64,000 bases of DNA. It comes from Opeltia flavorubescens (taxonomy: Eukaryota > Ascomycota > Lecanoromycetes > Teloschistales > Teloschistaceae). Below the pieces are notes generated by a model. The model was not told the origin of the DNA, did not search any database, and worked only from the letters and a program-made list of their open reading frames with translations. Location of the stretch: positions 248,001 through 312,000 of the forward strand of contig KE546975.1 of assembly GCA_000442125.1 (NCBI GenBank), written 5' to 3'. How positions within the stretch are numbered: the stretch's first letter is position 1; the number at the start of each line of letters is the position of its first letter. This document shows, one piece after another, positions 24,999-36,165 of this stretch. Position numbers and translations under genes: made by a program.

Positions 24999-26195
24999 AT
25001 GTCCATAGACATTGACTGGGAAGGTTTGACAACTGGTCCGGAGGGACTTGAGCTCGCCAACTCCATCAGAGACTTCATCCACGACAAATTCCAGCAGGTG
25101 CAATTACCGCGATTCATACGGTCTGTCGAGGTCCATTCCTTCGATTTTGGGAGGGAATGTCCCCACGTGGAATTGAAAGATATTTGTGATCCTTTGTCCG
25201 AGTTCTATGAGCCTGATGACGAGGATGATGACGATGAGAAGGAGGCTGAGGACGATGAGACGCAGGGAGAACCAACTACAACCATAAAGAACGATTCTCC
25301 CAGGCATGGACCAGTCGGCGAACATAATAGGAAAGCTTCACCATTCAAAGTTACAAAACGTCCTGTACCAATCGAGACCCGCTTCACAGGATATCGTCCG
25401 GATCTGTCAAGATCCAGTACCCCAGGAATCCCTGGTGGAACGTCAAACCTGAGCTATTTCCACCTCCCACTCAGCGCGGGACTATCGGGGACACAGACGC
25501 CACTTGCAGCTGTTGCCGGAGGAGGCGCTTTATCTACAAATTGGTCCGATACACACTTAGCCGGTGCTTTCTCCCACTTTCGCCAGCCCCTGCCCATCAG
25601 ACCTCAGCAGCCTCAGTCGCCGGCAGCGTACGCTGACCCTTCCTCGCGACCATCAACGTCCGATTCCTTTGTACAGTCTCATGACGACATCGGAGGAACC
25701 AAGCATGGCCTCCCGCCGCATTCCAATGCCGATATCGAGCCAGATCCTTCTGATGTCCAGATCGTCCTGCACATTTCGTATAGTGGAAGCGTTCGCCTTT
25801 CCATCACTGCCGAGATCCTGCTCGATTATCCGATGCCAAGCTTCGTTGGTATTCCTCTTAAGCTTAACATCACGGGTTTGAGTTTTGACGGAGTGGCTTT
25901 GTTAGCATATCTACGCAAAAGAGCACATTTTTGTTTCCTTGGACCTGAAGATGCGCGGACGCTTGTGGGCAGCGAAACAGGTGTTCAAAATACGAATGAT
26001 GAGAAAAAGGAAGGGAACGAAGGATTGGGAGGACTGTTAAAGGAAATTCAGGTTGAGAGTGAGATTGGGAGGCAAGAAGGTGGAAAGCAGGTATTGAAGA
26101 ATGTGGGCAAGGTGGAGAAGTTTGTGTTGGAGCAAGTAAGAAGGATATTCGAAGAAGAGTTTGTCTGGCCCAGCTTCTGGACCTTTTTGGTATAG
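24999..26195 (+). CDS. mdm12: MDM12, ERMES tether subunit
   Basis: A single open frame encodes 398 residues. The N-terminus MSIDIDWEGLTTGPEGLELA and the LPRFIRSVEVHSFDFG and HVELKDICDPL blocks are characteristic of Mdm12. An acidic insert (residues about 69-90) and a long disordered loop (about 100-250) split the SMP domain, as is usual in filamentous fungi. The second half has the beta-rich lipid-binding core (VQIVLHISYSGSVRLSITAE, FVGIPLKLNITGLSFDGVAL) and ends with the conserved FEEEFVWPSFWTFLV. Mdm12 binds Mmm1 and Mdm34 to form the ER-mitochondria lipid-transfer tether. It is complete and of normal length. Confidence 0.97.
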   Translation: MSIDIDWEGLTTGPEGLELANSIRDFIHDKFQQVQLPRFIRSVEVHSFDFGRECPHVELKDICDPLSEFYEPDDEDDDDEKEAEDDETQGEPTTTIKNDSPRHGPVGEHNRKASPFKVTKRPVPIETRFTGYRPDLSRSSTPGIPGGTSNLSYFHLPLSAGLSGTQTPLAAVAGGGALSTNWSDTHLAGAFSHFRQPLPIRPQQPQSPAAYADPSSRPSTSDSFVQSHDDIGGTKHGLPPHSNADIEPDPSDVQIVLHISYSGSVRLSITAEILLDYPMPSFVGIPLKLNITGLSFDGVALLAYLRKRAHFCFLGPEDARTLVGSETGVQNTNDEKKEGNEGLGGLLKEIQVESEIGRQEGGKQVLKNVGKVEKFVLEQVRRIFEEEFVWPSFWTFLV

Positions 26196-26342
26196 TGATT
26201 GGTGTTTTACAATGCTTTCGATATGTCCTATCTATCCATGACAGACAGACACCCACAATGCGAACAGCGGCTATCCTGCTACCTTAGCTTCTTATATCGG
26301 CTCTCAATCACCAACTGCCGTCTCAATGTATTACTGTCCAAA

Positions 26343-27731
26343 TCATAGACCAATTCTGTCTCCCTCGAAGTCCAGAAAGTGCGTCAACGGCGATGTCTGG
26401 AACACTTCCATGTCCTTCTTCCACTCCTCTTCCAACCCTCTGAACTCATCTGGTAGCGCCACCTGAAAGTACCACCCCGGATGGCACACCCCGTGAGAAT
26501 GTATAAATGGTCTGAAAACCACCAGATAGACAACCCTTCCATCAGCACACAAGTTGAAGCCCCAAGAAGTACCGCACAGCCCGCAAACCCCTTTCGACGA
26601 GCGCACCTTGAATGGTGCTTTGAATCTGTCCAAATTTTCTCTCTGTTGCTCATCCATTCTCATCGCCGAAATTTTGCCCTCCACCTTCCCCCACACCCTC
26701 CTTATCCCACTAACACGGAAGATCCGTTCCCCCTCTTTCCCCACTGCGACATTATAGACATGCCTCTCATCCATCCTCCAATGCGGGCAGATCCTTACAT
26801 GCCGAATCTTCATCGCCTTTCTTACATCCCTATATCTCACCTTCCCATCCCCTTTCCCGTTCTCTTTCCCTTTTCCTACATCACCAACACCATCACCCCC
26901 ACCACCACCAACAAAAAAAACCGGCCTCATAACCCTCACCCCCTCCAAACAGACAAAAACCTCATGATCCCCATCCATGCACTCCGTCCCCAAACTACAC
27001 GTGAAATCCCTCACCGAATGGTGCGAAAACGCCTTATGAGGACAAACCCACATCTTCCCCTCCGCGCCTTTACATTTGCGCTCGTGCCTCCACCCGCGGA
27101 GCATGGAGGGGGTGAACATGGATAGGGGGTGGTAGTCTTGGCAGTAGGAGCACCAGATTTCTTTTTCGACTTCGGTTTTGGATCCTTTTCTTCTATCGGT
27201 ATCGTTCTTCATACCCACAATCCTCCTCATCGTCAACATCGTCATATCAATTACTTTCCCCCTCCTCTTCACCCCCTTCCCTCCTTCCTTCCCCCCCTCT
27301 CCAAAACGCAGTAAATCCCTCTCCACAAACCCCAAAAAGACATCCCTCTCCCTCCCCAACTCCGCCAGCTCACGCACCCCCTTCAACGGCAGCAGCCCCT
27401 GCGGTAAATACGGCCCCGGTATCAAGGGGGAGAAGGCGTAGAAGGTACAAAGGTTCTCGTAGCGGTAGAGCAAGGTGCGGAAGTAGCGGGATGTGAGGGA
27501 TAAGGCTAGGGAGGAGGAGAGGGGGAGGTGGGCATTGATTTGGAGGTGGAGTTCTGGGGGGAGGGTTAGGAGTGGTGGTCGTGGTGGGTGAGAGTTGGTT
27601 GGAGGGGTTGGTGGGAAAGAGTTCGGGGCGGAGGGGGTTGATTGTGATGGAGGTGAAGGAGGGTCGTGGGCGGGAGGTGGAAGGAGGGGGAATTTATTGT
27701 TCAGGCGGTGATGTAGGCGGAGGCGGCACAT
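26343..27731 (-). CDS. F-box protein with Cys/His-rich C-terminal part
   Basis: The open frame encodes 462 residues. After a Pro/Ser-rich leader there is an F-box-like segment (LLTLPPELHLQINAHLPLSS, about residues 54-73), which normally binds Skp1 in SCF ubiquitin ligases. The remainder has several Cys/His clusters: IWCSYCQDYHPLSMFTPSML, WVCPHKAFSH, RHVRICPHWRM and CGLCGTSWGFNLC, suggesting metal binding. A Gly/Asp low-complexity insert sits near residue 290. Substrate unknown. The coding strand is C-rich in the 5-prime third and G-rich in the middle and 3-prime part. It is convergent with MDM12 with only 147 bases between. The exact start is uncertain, because the leader is low complexity and a later ATG is not available before the F-box. 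Confidence 0.8.
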   Translation of the reverse strand: MCRLRLHHRLNNKFPLLPPPAHDPPSPPSQSTPSAPNSFPPTPPTNSHPPRPPLLTLPPELHLQINAHLPLSSSLALSLTSRYFRTLLYRYENLCTFYAFSPLIPGPYLPQGLLPLKGVRELAELGRERDVFLGFVERDLLRFGEGGKEGGKGVKRRGKVIDMTMLTMRRIVGMKNDTDRRKGSKTEVEKEIWCSYCQDYHPLSMFTPSMLRGWRHERKCKGAEGKMWVCPHKAFSHHSVRDFTCSLGTECMDGDHEVFVCLEGVRVMRPVFFVGGGGGDGVGDVGKGKENGKGDGKVRYRDVRKAMKIRHVRICPHWRMDERHVYNVAVGKEGERIFRVSGIRRVWGKVEGKISAMRMDEQQRENLDRFKAPFKVRSSKGVCGLCGTSWGFNLCADGRVVYLVVFRPFIHSHGVCHPGWYFQVALPDEFRGLEEEWKKDMEVFQTSPLTHFLDFEGDRIGL

Positions 27732-28257
27732 TCTTATGGATTCGGAGCGGAGCTGTAGAAGGAAGAGGTGGGAGAAGGTAGGTAATGAATGGAGGGAGGA
27801 CCGTGGCTGCAGTGAGCTGTCAAAATTACGGTGGTTTGCTATTGCTATTCTGTTGAATTGAACATGTGATCTGTGTGGAAAGGGACCGGAGCGGAGTGAT
27901 ATTGCAGCCGAATCAACACCCCGAGGACTGGTGTGCTCGAAAATGATTTGGAACTCTTCACTTCATTAGTCGGGTGAATGATGTTGATGTGTAGAAATTG
28001 TCACATGTCGAGTAAGGAAATGTACGAGGGCGAAAAGGGTTTTCCCGGATCAATAGATGGAACTATCGAATCATTCGGGGTATCGATTTCAAACAAAGGG
28101 ATGGAAATTGGAGGCATACTTCTTTCTTGAATCCAAACATCGAATAGCCGCGCAGATTATAGGACCACTTACTCGGCGAGGAAAATTATATGAGAAAGAA
28201 TTGACACCAAGAATGGATATGGAACGGAAAGGAACTTGCAGGATATGTTCAAACCCA
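27732..28257. other. Intergenic, tandem genes
   Basis: Between the F-box gene start and the 3-prime end of the next minus-strand gene. The left part is G-rich and continuous with the F-box leader composition; no gene is seen. Confidence 0.5.
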
Positions 28258-29304
28258 TCAACGATACTCATACCTCGTCTTCTCCTCCTTCTTCTCCTTC
28301 GCCTCTGCCCCCTCCTCAACAGTCTTAGTCCTAACCTCCAACGTGGCCTCCGTCCTCCGTTCCTCCTTCTTCTGCCCTTTCTCCCCATGTACCTCGTATC
28401 CTCCCTGCATCTTCCCCACTTTCTTCTCTTTCCTACCACCATCTTCCTGCTTCGTCTTCTCCTTCTCCTCCACTTTCACCCCCGCCCCCGCATCCTCAAC
28501 ATCTTCCGCAAAAACCCTCTCAACGCTAACCTGCAATCTCCTCCTCTTCTTCCCGTCCAGATCCGGAATCTTCCCGTCACTATCCTCCCAGAAAAGCTGC
28601 CATCCAGAGTCCGTCTCAACAGCGACACAGCCTTCTCTCCCTCCGAGAGTGAGACCACCACCGTTATCACCGGCATAGGAACCATCAACCTCCGTTCCAA
28701 TATCCTCACCGGAATCCCAAGCCCACGGGCCAACAGTATGGGAGATACTCGCTGTACGATTCCCGTATCGAAGTTCCCGAGAGGGTAGAGAAACGTAGAT
28801 CCAGTTGAGCATGGGAGGAGTGGTAGGAACGAATGAGACGAGGCCGAGAGGCGGCGGATGCCGTTCAGGATCGGGATATGGGACGTAGAATCCTAGGAAC
28901 GAACTGGAAGGTGCAGTCGACTTCGTACCGGACGGTTGGATCCATAGCTGCAGGAGAGAGATATGAGAGAAGTATGGGGCTTCAGGGATACTATGATCGC
29001 AGAAGGGTAAGGAAACGAAGCCAATTCTCTTTGCAAACAACTGGGTTTATGAGAGAGAGAAATATACCTTGTCATCTCGGAGTACTATAGCTCCTCCATT
29101 GATATCCTTTGCTTTACTCGATGGGGCATCACAATAACACTGCAACCGAAATTTGCGCATGCGCTGAGCTTCGGTGGTGGATGCTACTGTTGTGTCTTCC
29201 TCATCATCGTTGCCCTTTTTCTTGGTGGATGAAATACCCTCTGCAACCCCAATGGTGGTTGGAATCGCCGCTAACGTGAGCAGACCGAATACCATATTGT
29301 TCAA
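28258..29304 (-). CDS. Conserved fungal protein with N-terminal signal/anchor
   Basis: The exons are 29068-29304 and 28258-28947, encoding 308 residues. A second methionine (29295) begins MVFGLLTLAAIPTTIGVAEG, a hydrophobic signal or anchor, and may be the true start. The conserved body reads FRLQCYCDAPSSKAKDINGG, then, after the intron, LWIQPSG, GFYVPYPDPERHPPPLGLVS, PPMLNWIYV, LRYGNRTASISHTVGPWAWD and a GCVAVETDSGWQLFWEDSDG block. I recall this pattern from uncharacterised proteins widespread in Pezizomycotina. The last 90 residues are Lys/Glu-rich. The function is unknown; ER or vesicle membrane association is inferred from the N-terminus. Confidence 0.85.
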
Positions 29305-30476
29305 TCAATATGCCAGTTGTGATATTTGCGTTGGTTTGACTATTCACGGAATTAGTTCGCGTCAAGGCGAGACGAAAGTGGTTCTACAATGACATCATCG
29401 GACAGCCAAAGTGTTGCTAAAATCTGGCCAATCGGAAATCTCAAACACTACAACAGTCCGTCGGCTAATCTTCAGTATCAGGGCAACAGCGTCCAGAATT
29501 ATACTAATTGATTATGAAAATACCGATCCTACAACGGAATTTTTGACGTGTGTAGGTTCACTCTACAATGATCAAGCTCTCCAGTCCTAACCGCTACTTA
29601 TCATATCACATTAGCCTCCACGGTAACCCCATGAATAGATATGCCATCCACCTTTCACAATAAACTCGTTCGAAGAAACAGTCCATAGAGCAGAAAATAC
29701 CTCTCTGATCCATCATTCACCCATTACTAATTCAAATGGCAGCGGATCCAGTGAACGGTCATTCTTTTCACTGGTAGTAAGAGAATATACCTAAGATACT
29801 GATTATAAGCAAGTAAGAAAGAACAATGGTTGTATAATTGTACTTTGGAAACGCAGCATAATTTTGTATCAAAATACACATGTCATCTGCACCGGGAAAT
29901 TCCACTGTCCGAAGCGCTGTCGTCAGAAGCAGTAGCAATGCAGAAACTTAACAGCTGTAGTAGTTTTAGACCCTGTATAGAGACAGGAAAACATTCACTG
30001 AGAGGGAGCCTAGCTTCGAGTAATGGTGACTATATATCTTAATCATGTCTGCTGTAAAGTAAGACTCGGGATGGGAGTCTAAAGCACTTCTGTCACCAAA
30101 GTGTCGTCGCGCTGAATTAAGAGGGAAAAGAAACCTTAGGCGGAAAGAGCTAAGGGACGATTTGGTGCTTGACATTCAGGGCGTACCAAGTTGTCTGCAT
30201 TTTTCGTCTCCATGATCGCAGTTTATGATTGAAAAGATGAACATGAGCTGAGACATGTGACATATGAGGCGTTTGCGCTATCAACTTCTGCTATTGTGTT
30301 TCCGCCCCTACGACACACCCTATCAATGTTGTTAGCCGAGTGCGTCCGTAAGATGAGTAACGTAGGTGGTAGACTCTGCTCTCATTACTTTCTCAATCTG
30401 CCTATTGAAGCGTCGGAGAAGTCGTAAATCATGTTCCAAAATACGGCCGGCTTATATATCACATCCGAGACCGGCC
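29305..30476. other. Intergenic, no gene seen
   Basis: AT-rich spacer of about 1.2 kb upstream of the preceding minus-strand gene. Small frames at 29830-30175 on both strands have no protein character. Confidence 0.45.
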
Positions 30477-31217
30477 CTAGTCAGTCAGTCCCAGAATCCC
30501 GGATACCAGAAACTTGGATTCCGGTGTTGTGGTCGGACCAAGCCGAATGGTTTCTTGGGATTTGGTGTAGTATCCATCAGCCACTGTGATGGCAATGGGA
30601 GACTCGACGATATTCTCCATCTCATGATTCACCAGCGAAGTTGTGGTAACACGTAGCACAAACATCGTCAGCATCTCCAGGTCACCGGTATCCGGGGCAC
30701 CGTTGGGACCTGCTTTTCTAAGACCCTCTCGGACGCTACCGAACCGCCGCAGTGTTTCTTCGGAAGCACTGCTGGACCGCGGCCAGAAGTCGGTACTCGG
30801 TATGTTGATGTCCTGGTTGTGGACACGATTTGGAATTCCTGTCCATGTTCTGTGACCGCAGCGGCGTATGCTTACAACCCAGGGTAGAAAACATGGCCGG
30901 GCCTAGAACGCTCAAAGTCTCGCGGCCAGGATTTTGTGCGTCGTAAGACCGGCATGTAGGCGTAGTTGCCGAACCCTAGATCTGGTATCACCTTGAGCTG
31001 GTTGGTGACACAGTGATTGCCGAGCGGGTGCGACGTCGATGGAGGTCCTACACCCGTGAAGATCAGCTGGATCTTGCATGTAAATGTGGGGACTGCATTG
31101 ATCATGCATAGGCGCCCAACCATGCCCGCCGCTGATCTCAAGCTGCAGGCTTGGGTTGGTTGGCCGTTGAGAATACAAGACAATCATATGGCCAAGCGGC
31201 CTTGCTTGCAATTTCAA
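30477..31217 (-). CDS. Possible unrecognised gene or decayed gene
   Basis: A minus-strand frame ending at 30477 reads back to about 30870 as coherent protein sequence (TWTGIPNRVHNQDINIPSTD, then a LRRFGSVREGLRKAGP block and a VTTTSLVNHEMENIVESPIA block). Upstream, a second frame (ending at 30872) reads VIPDLGFGNYAYMPVLRRTK and GHVFYPG. The two frames join exactly in phase if 29 bases (gttgtaagc to cacag) are removed, giving YPG-TWTGIP. That is shorter than normal fungal introns, so either a very short intron or an old frameshift is present. The N-terminal part is unresolved between two frames, one of them starting at 31217 (MKLQARPLGHMIVLYSQRP). I recognise no family. Confidence 0.35.
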
Positions 31218-31450
31218 TTCTTTTCAAATCCAGTGTGAATGTGCGAGGAAACCATGCCAATAATACATTCATCTACAAGCCGTATCTATACAGTCTCCTG
31301 ACAATGTAACGCCATACCAATCTTGCGATCGCCTTTAGTCTATACCGTCATATGCCGCTGTCCAGTGTAACATTTGTATGTCGCAATAAGGAAAGGTTGT
31401 CAGAGACTGCGATCGGGCCGGACGTTTGCGCCAGAGTCTGCCAGTGACCG

Positions 31451-31636
31451 TCAGATCCTAAGTAACTGAACGAAATTATGGGAAACTTGCCAGCCTCCGC
31501 ACTTATCACACTTCTCTCCATGATTGATGATTTTCTGATTTGTGCCTTTGCAAGCTCCTGACTTGGAGCTAGCACATGGTGCCGTTTCGGTTTGTTTGTG
31601 CCCGCAAGCGTAGACATGAACTACTTTCATGCACAT
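31451..31636 (-). CDS. Small Cys/His-rich fungal protein
   Basis: This 61-codon frame begins MCMKVVHVYACGHKQTETAP and continues with a CKGTNQKIINHGEKCDKCGG block. Cysteines at residues 2, 11, 21, 29, 43 and 46, with histidines, suggest a small metal-binding fold. I recall similar short fungal proteins starting with the same MCMKxVHxxACGH pattern. Real coding may splice out after the CDKCGG block, because a gtttcc donor and a ttacttag acceptor lie just downstream and lead to another open stretch. The function is unknown. Confidence comes only from the pattern. Confidence 0.5.
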   Translation of the reverse strand: MCMKVVHVYACGHKQTETAPCASSKSGACKGTNQKIINHGEKCDKCGGWQVSHNFVQLLRI

Positions 31637-33842
31637 ATTCGCAAAAACTCAATGATGCGTGGCGTTCTTTTGGTGAGGGAGATGCTGGTTTGGGTAGAGG
31701 TTTGATGGCTGAAGCGGAACGTGTTTGTCAGTGTCACATCCTTTCAAAATCATGGTCTCCTCCAGATACGCACCGTAATTGAGTATTCTTCTATCTTTGT
31801 ATCGCTAAATCGTCAGGGCTGCAGAAGGACAAAAGGAAACTACTTATAGAGACGATAGTCCGCCAGGAGGTGGCGACATGAACAACATACCTCAGTCATC
31901 GGTCTCATTTGATGGACTAAAGTAATGTGACTGAATCAAAGGGTAGACCGAAGTAATGCAACGGACCGTAAACGAAAGGCGAAACAAAAACCGGACGACT
32001 ATGTGGAACAGAAGGATTCGGTCGACAAACCGGGTAGGTGGTACCAGGGGTGGTGGAAGACGACGACTAGTCAACAAGTTGACGAGTAATAGTCGATACA
32101 AGGTCCGTTCTGCTGACAGACATTTTTCGTAGAAAATAAAATGAAGTGATAGTATGAAATAAAATCGACAAGTTGAGGAGAGGTGTAGTCTATATGCTCT
32201 TGAGGAAGTATCAAGATATGAGAGGGTCCATAAGGCGCGCAGATATCCGTCCAGGTAAACCCGGCTTCTACTTACAGCTGCAGTAACATGACAAGGGCAT
32301 TACGGGTTGCAGAAGGATGACGAGCGGTGTGTTAAAGGAAGCCGACGAAAGCTGACCTGCACAGCATTTCTTGGCGGAGGTTGACAATATCTCCGTTTAG
32401 ATGTGATAGAAGAAAGGCGTGTAAGTAGAGTAGTGGGTCGCAAAGAGGGTGAATCACCTAATCTCCAACCTATCAAGGCAAAATCTCGAGTCGCCTTGGA
32501 AAGTGCCCATATATTGTAGGGTCTCAACAAGAGATGACTGGATATCTCGGCCGAGCGTTCGTTGGTCGGATAATGAAGCCAGAGTCATAAAGTGGACAGG
32601 TTGATTCGATAGGAAAGGTTGCCTTGTAGCCATTGGCATTGGATGACGAGCGTCTTATTCTCCCGGGGGATCCGCGATCTTGCAGCCGTAGTGCAATATC
32701 GTCCATAGCTCCGGTAGGTACTCTAGGCCGAAGTCAAAATCTTGGATGGTGTTGAGACTGAATATGTCGTTGTAATGTCTGTTCTTTGGCACGGACACGA
32801 TTTTTGAAGCTCTCTATAAGCTGCAAATATTTGGGTTAATGACTAGCAAATGATACATATCGTTTTCAGGAAGGATATGTCATCGTACATCAATCATCGA
32901 TTGGTCGGAATTCCTAAATAGCAGGGGTGGTGATGGGCCCATGGTAGTTGCAGTCCCGCACCCGCATACAATTCGAATCAAGTGATCGAAGCTCGAGAGC
33001 ACCTGCGACCGAGACCTTAGTACCCGTATGTAAACCAGGCCGAATAAGATCTTTGCCATGGTGTGGTAGGGTCAAAAGAAGGGAGCGATCCGCAACGTAA
33101 GGTGGCATGTTGCATCGGCCGGCTCGGGTCTGCTGTGTATCACCGTTAAGGCAGGGAGGTCATACACCACAAGTTTGTTTCCCCTCGTGCAAACATGACC
33201 CGCCGGGTGCAGGGGTTGCAGCCCCAGACATTCCCGTGGATCGTGGATACCATGGATGAAATGAGCTTGATTTGTGTCGGTGGTGTCGAGGTCCTACATC
33301 ATTGAGGCTCAGCTACCGGCATTAATAAGGAACATTGGTTGGTGAAGAACGCCGTTTCCTGATGACGTTGACTTACAAATAGGCCTGGTTGAGGACATTC
33401 TTACCGTAGAGAAGAAAGGGCTATGTTGCGAAAGGATGGTTGGGCAGAGGAGATAACGACGAGACAACGTCTGCGAAGTCAAGAAAAGAATGTTAGAACA
33501 TCGTCATTAGGCCATCCATTGATAACAGTGTGCTTGTAGAATCGAGTCGCGATACGTCCTCTTCTTAGGGTGGGAGGTTGTTTCCAACTATGAAACCGAA
33601 ACTCCAGCGACACTGCCACCTTTGCGCCAACTTGACACTAAATTTCTAACACTGTTGGTAACACAATCTTGAAGGAAACCGCGATGCAAGACAGCCAATA
33701 TTATTTATGACTCTCTCACAATCCAGAAATGCACCTCTATTTGCCAGCTGCTTCATCACTTGACCTTCTACTATTATCACTACACCAAAGCTTCAATCTC
33801 CAGCGATCCAATCAATCATCGACTTCGGCCCTTCAATCCATC
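31637..33842. other. Gene-poor 2.2 kb region
   Basis: No convincing coding sequence. Frames at 31892-32101, 32300-32706 and 32914-33108 are isolated and overlap other frames. A 5-prime leader for the small Ser-rich gene occupies the right end; an in-frame upstream ATG at 33729 is not supported by conservation. Confidence 0.45.
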
Positions 33843-34127
33843 ATGGCACCACACTCTGATCCTCGATCTGACAACAAATCCTCCAACCATTATCTCGAAC
33901 TTCTTCCACCTGCGACCTACATCCCCGGTACCCGCAGAGCATCTTTCAATTCCAATCGTCACCCATTCGCCGCTTCGCGCTCAACTATGCCAACTCCTGA
34001 GGAAGTCAAGGCTGCTGTGACAAGGAGCAGGAGAAGCAGCAGCGCCAGCACAGCATCCAGTGTAGCATCAAGCTATGATGGAGAGCGGAACCGATTCCTA
34101 CAGCTGGTGCCAGAATCTGACGAGTAA
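33843..34127 (+). CDS. Small Ser/Arg-rich conserved hypothetical (94 aa)
   Basis: I chose ATG 33843, giving MAPHSDPRSDNKSSNHYLEL. The protein has a repeated motif at both ends (YLELLPPA and FLQLVPESDE), a PTPEEVKAAVTRSRRSSSAS block and a Ser-rich phosphorylatable middle. The upstream in-frame ATG (33729) adds 38 residues without family character. I recall short fungal proteins with the terminal FLxL-P pattern but no function. It is convergent with GWT1. Confidence 0.65.
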   Translation: MAPHSDPRSDNKSSNHYLELLPPATYIPGTRRASFNSNRHPFAASRSTMPTPEEVKAAVTRSRRSSSASTASSVASSYDGERNRFLQLVPESDE

Positions 34128-34318
34128 CCTTTTCTTGGCTAGCAGTCAATCCTTCAATACAAATGGCGAGGACGTCAGGCGCATTATTATCTGTCTTTAT
34201 CTGGGTATGGTAGATGTGGCGAATAGGGTGTTATTGACTGGACGGGCTCATTAATCTGAGGAAGGCCTCATCATCCTGCGTTGGTATAGAAGTGCACTTT
34301 CGTTAGAACAAGAATCGT

Positions 34319-35864
34319 TCAAAGTTTAATCGAGACATTTCTTTGATACAGAATGTTTGCAATAATTGACAGTATTGTACTATAAATGAAAAGAGTCGCA
34401 ATAGCCATCCATTGACCAGCATGTAAGGTATCAGTAGATAAATTCACCAATCCTGTCAGAAGGTTTGCTAATAAAAAGATGGCCAAACCATTCCGATTGA
34501 AGGCACCCAGGATTTGGCTCGTGGCATGCTTGCATCTTTGCTTTTCCGTTCTTTGGTCGCCAGTTGAATAGAGTCCTGGAAACAGAAGGGTTTCGACTGC
34601 GCAGAAGAGCACGATTTGAGCGCAGTTGAAAGCGGAAACCCACAGAATGTAAGGAAGATTTGCTAATCGTCGCGACACCTGGAGCCCAAGTGCGCTATAG
34701 GAGATGGCTAGGAATAGTAGCATACTGAACCATGCGGACCATATCGACAGCCGTATCAGAAGTGGACGATCCGACTTTATGCCAAAAATAGATGTTGAGA
34801 GATTCGATCCAGTACGCGGTAAGACATCCAAACCTACAGCCTGGCCAACCAAGAAAATACTTAAATATCCAAGCATTGAAAATACACCTTCTCGATTCTG
34901 GCTGAAAAGGTCATTTCGCGGAGCGGTCAGGATGAACGCTGTCGTTGAATTGGTATCGAGGATCATCTGATGTATACAGCTCACGAGCAGAGCTATCATG
35001 TCGATGGAAAGGAACCGACTGGGCAGTGCTTGAATAAAGGCGACTGATGGCGGCAAAAAGGCGAGGGTAAAGAAGAAGTTCCAGTGCACACCATATTCTG
35101 AAACGTGCTCCGCATAATCCAAGCCTTTGACACTGTACAACCTGATTAATCCAAGTGCTAGCAAAGGAAGCGAGTGCCTGATCGCAGCCTTCAAAGATGC
35201 TGAGACATCAGAAGTCGCACCAGCAACTCGAGCCTTTAAGATAGGTCGGGCCGATACCAGTCCAGCAGAGAAGACGAATGAACCCACGCCCATGTCCATC
35301 AACGAAGTACCCCAGGTTTCGGCTTTTGCGAATCGTCTGGGGAATATCTTGAAATCCACCGCAAGAATGGCTACACAGGTGACGACCATCATAGATCCTC
35401 TGTAATGTGTAATGAATGGACGCCCAGGCAATGGATCTAAGCCGTCCTGACTGTGACTGGGGTGAAGCTGCCCAATTGAAGATGTTGGGTACGCCGGTCT
35501 CTTCTTACGGGGTCGAGAATTTGGAGAAAGGTAGAGAATAATAGCCGGTAGAATGAGAAATAGATTCAAAGCAATGGGTGCTGACGAGTAAATGGTGGTA
35601 GCGGCAAGGATGGCACCGACATTTATAAGATGATCGGTCAAGAATGCTATTGGTCCATGGTCTATGAAGAAGTCTTGACTTGATTGAAGTGCCGACCACA
35701 ACAAAACAGCTGTCTGCTATTAATCAGATGGAGAATTCTTTCTATACTGAGATTTAGGCTAAGCCTACCGGTGCCACTGCTGTCACGTAGTTGATCTCCG
35801 AGATGCTACCACCAGATAGATTTGAGACAAAATTCTCCTTCATGGACTTGTAGCTCTGAGCCAT
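34319..35864 (-). CDS. gwt1: GWT1, GPI inositol acyltransferase
   Basis: The exons are 35769-35864 and 34319-35713, encoding 496 residues. Exon 1 gives [20 protein letters not shown] and INYVTAVAP and joins in phase to [13 protein letters not shown]. Family hallmarks are [40 protein letters not shown] (with conserved Asp/Thr), [13 protein letters not shown] and [20 protein letters not shown]. About 13 membrane helices are visible. Gwt1 (PIG-W) acylates the inositol of GlcN-PI in the ER, an early step of GPI-anchor synthesis, and is the target of the manogepix class of antifungals. It is complete and of normal length. Its start faces a GFA-domain gene 301 bases away. Confidence 0.96.
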
Positions 35865-36165
35865 TGTAGCTGACGGAAACATATATTTAATCACCGAACA
35901 TGTTTGAAACTATTAATGCACGTGGAATGACCGAAATTGGAAAAAAGTTAAGCACGTAGGAAGTAATTGGTGGAATGATAACGAGGACTGAGAAATTCAA
36001 TGTATGATCAAGATTGGGGGCTAAAACGGAACTGCTTCCGATGGAACCCGACGTCACTTGCACCTCTCAATTCTACTTTGCAATGATTGTTCTAGCTTCT
36101 TAGACATCTAGCATAACAACTCTTGCCTCGTCGAATCACGAATCACACAATCAATTACCGATGAC
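35865..36165. promoter_or_regulatory. Divergent promoter, GWT1 / GFA-domain gene
   Basis: A 301-base interval between the two start codons that must drive transcription in both directions. No strong TATA motif is seen. Confidence 0.4.

Noticed and set aside
28057-28788. A 243-codon plus-strand frame rich in Leu/Pro
   Set aside because: It is antisense to the conserved minus-strand protein at 28258-29304, whose exon join is well supported.
29400-33700. Gene-poor stretch considered as a transposon relic or RIP-mutated repeat
   Set aside because: I found no terminal repeats, transposase or polymerase motifs and no obvious extreme AT/CpA loss; base composition looks ordinary. A repeat search of the whole genome would be needed.
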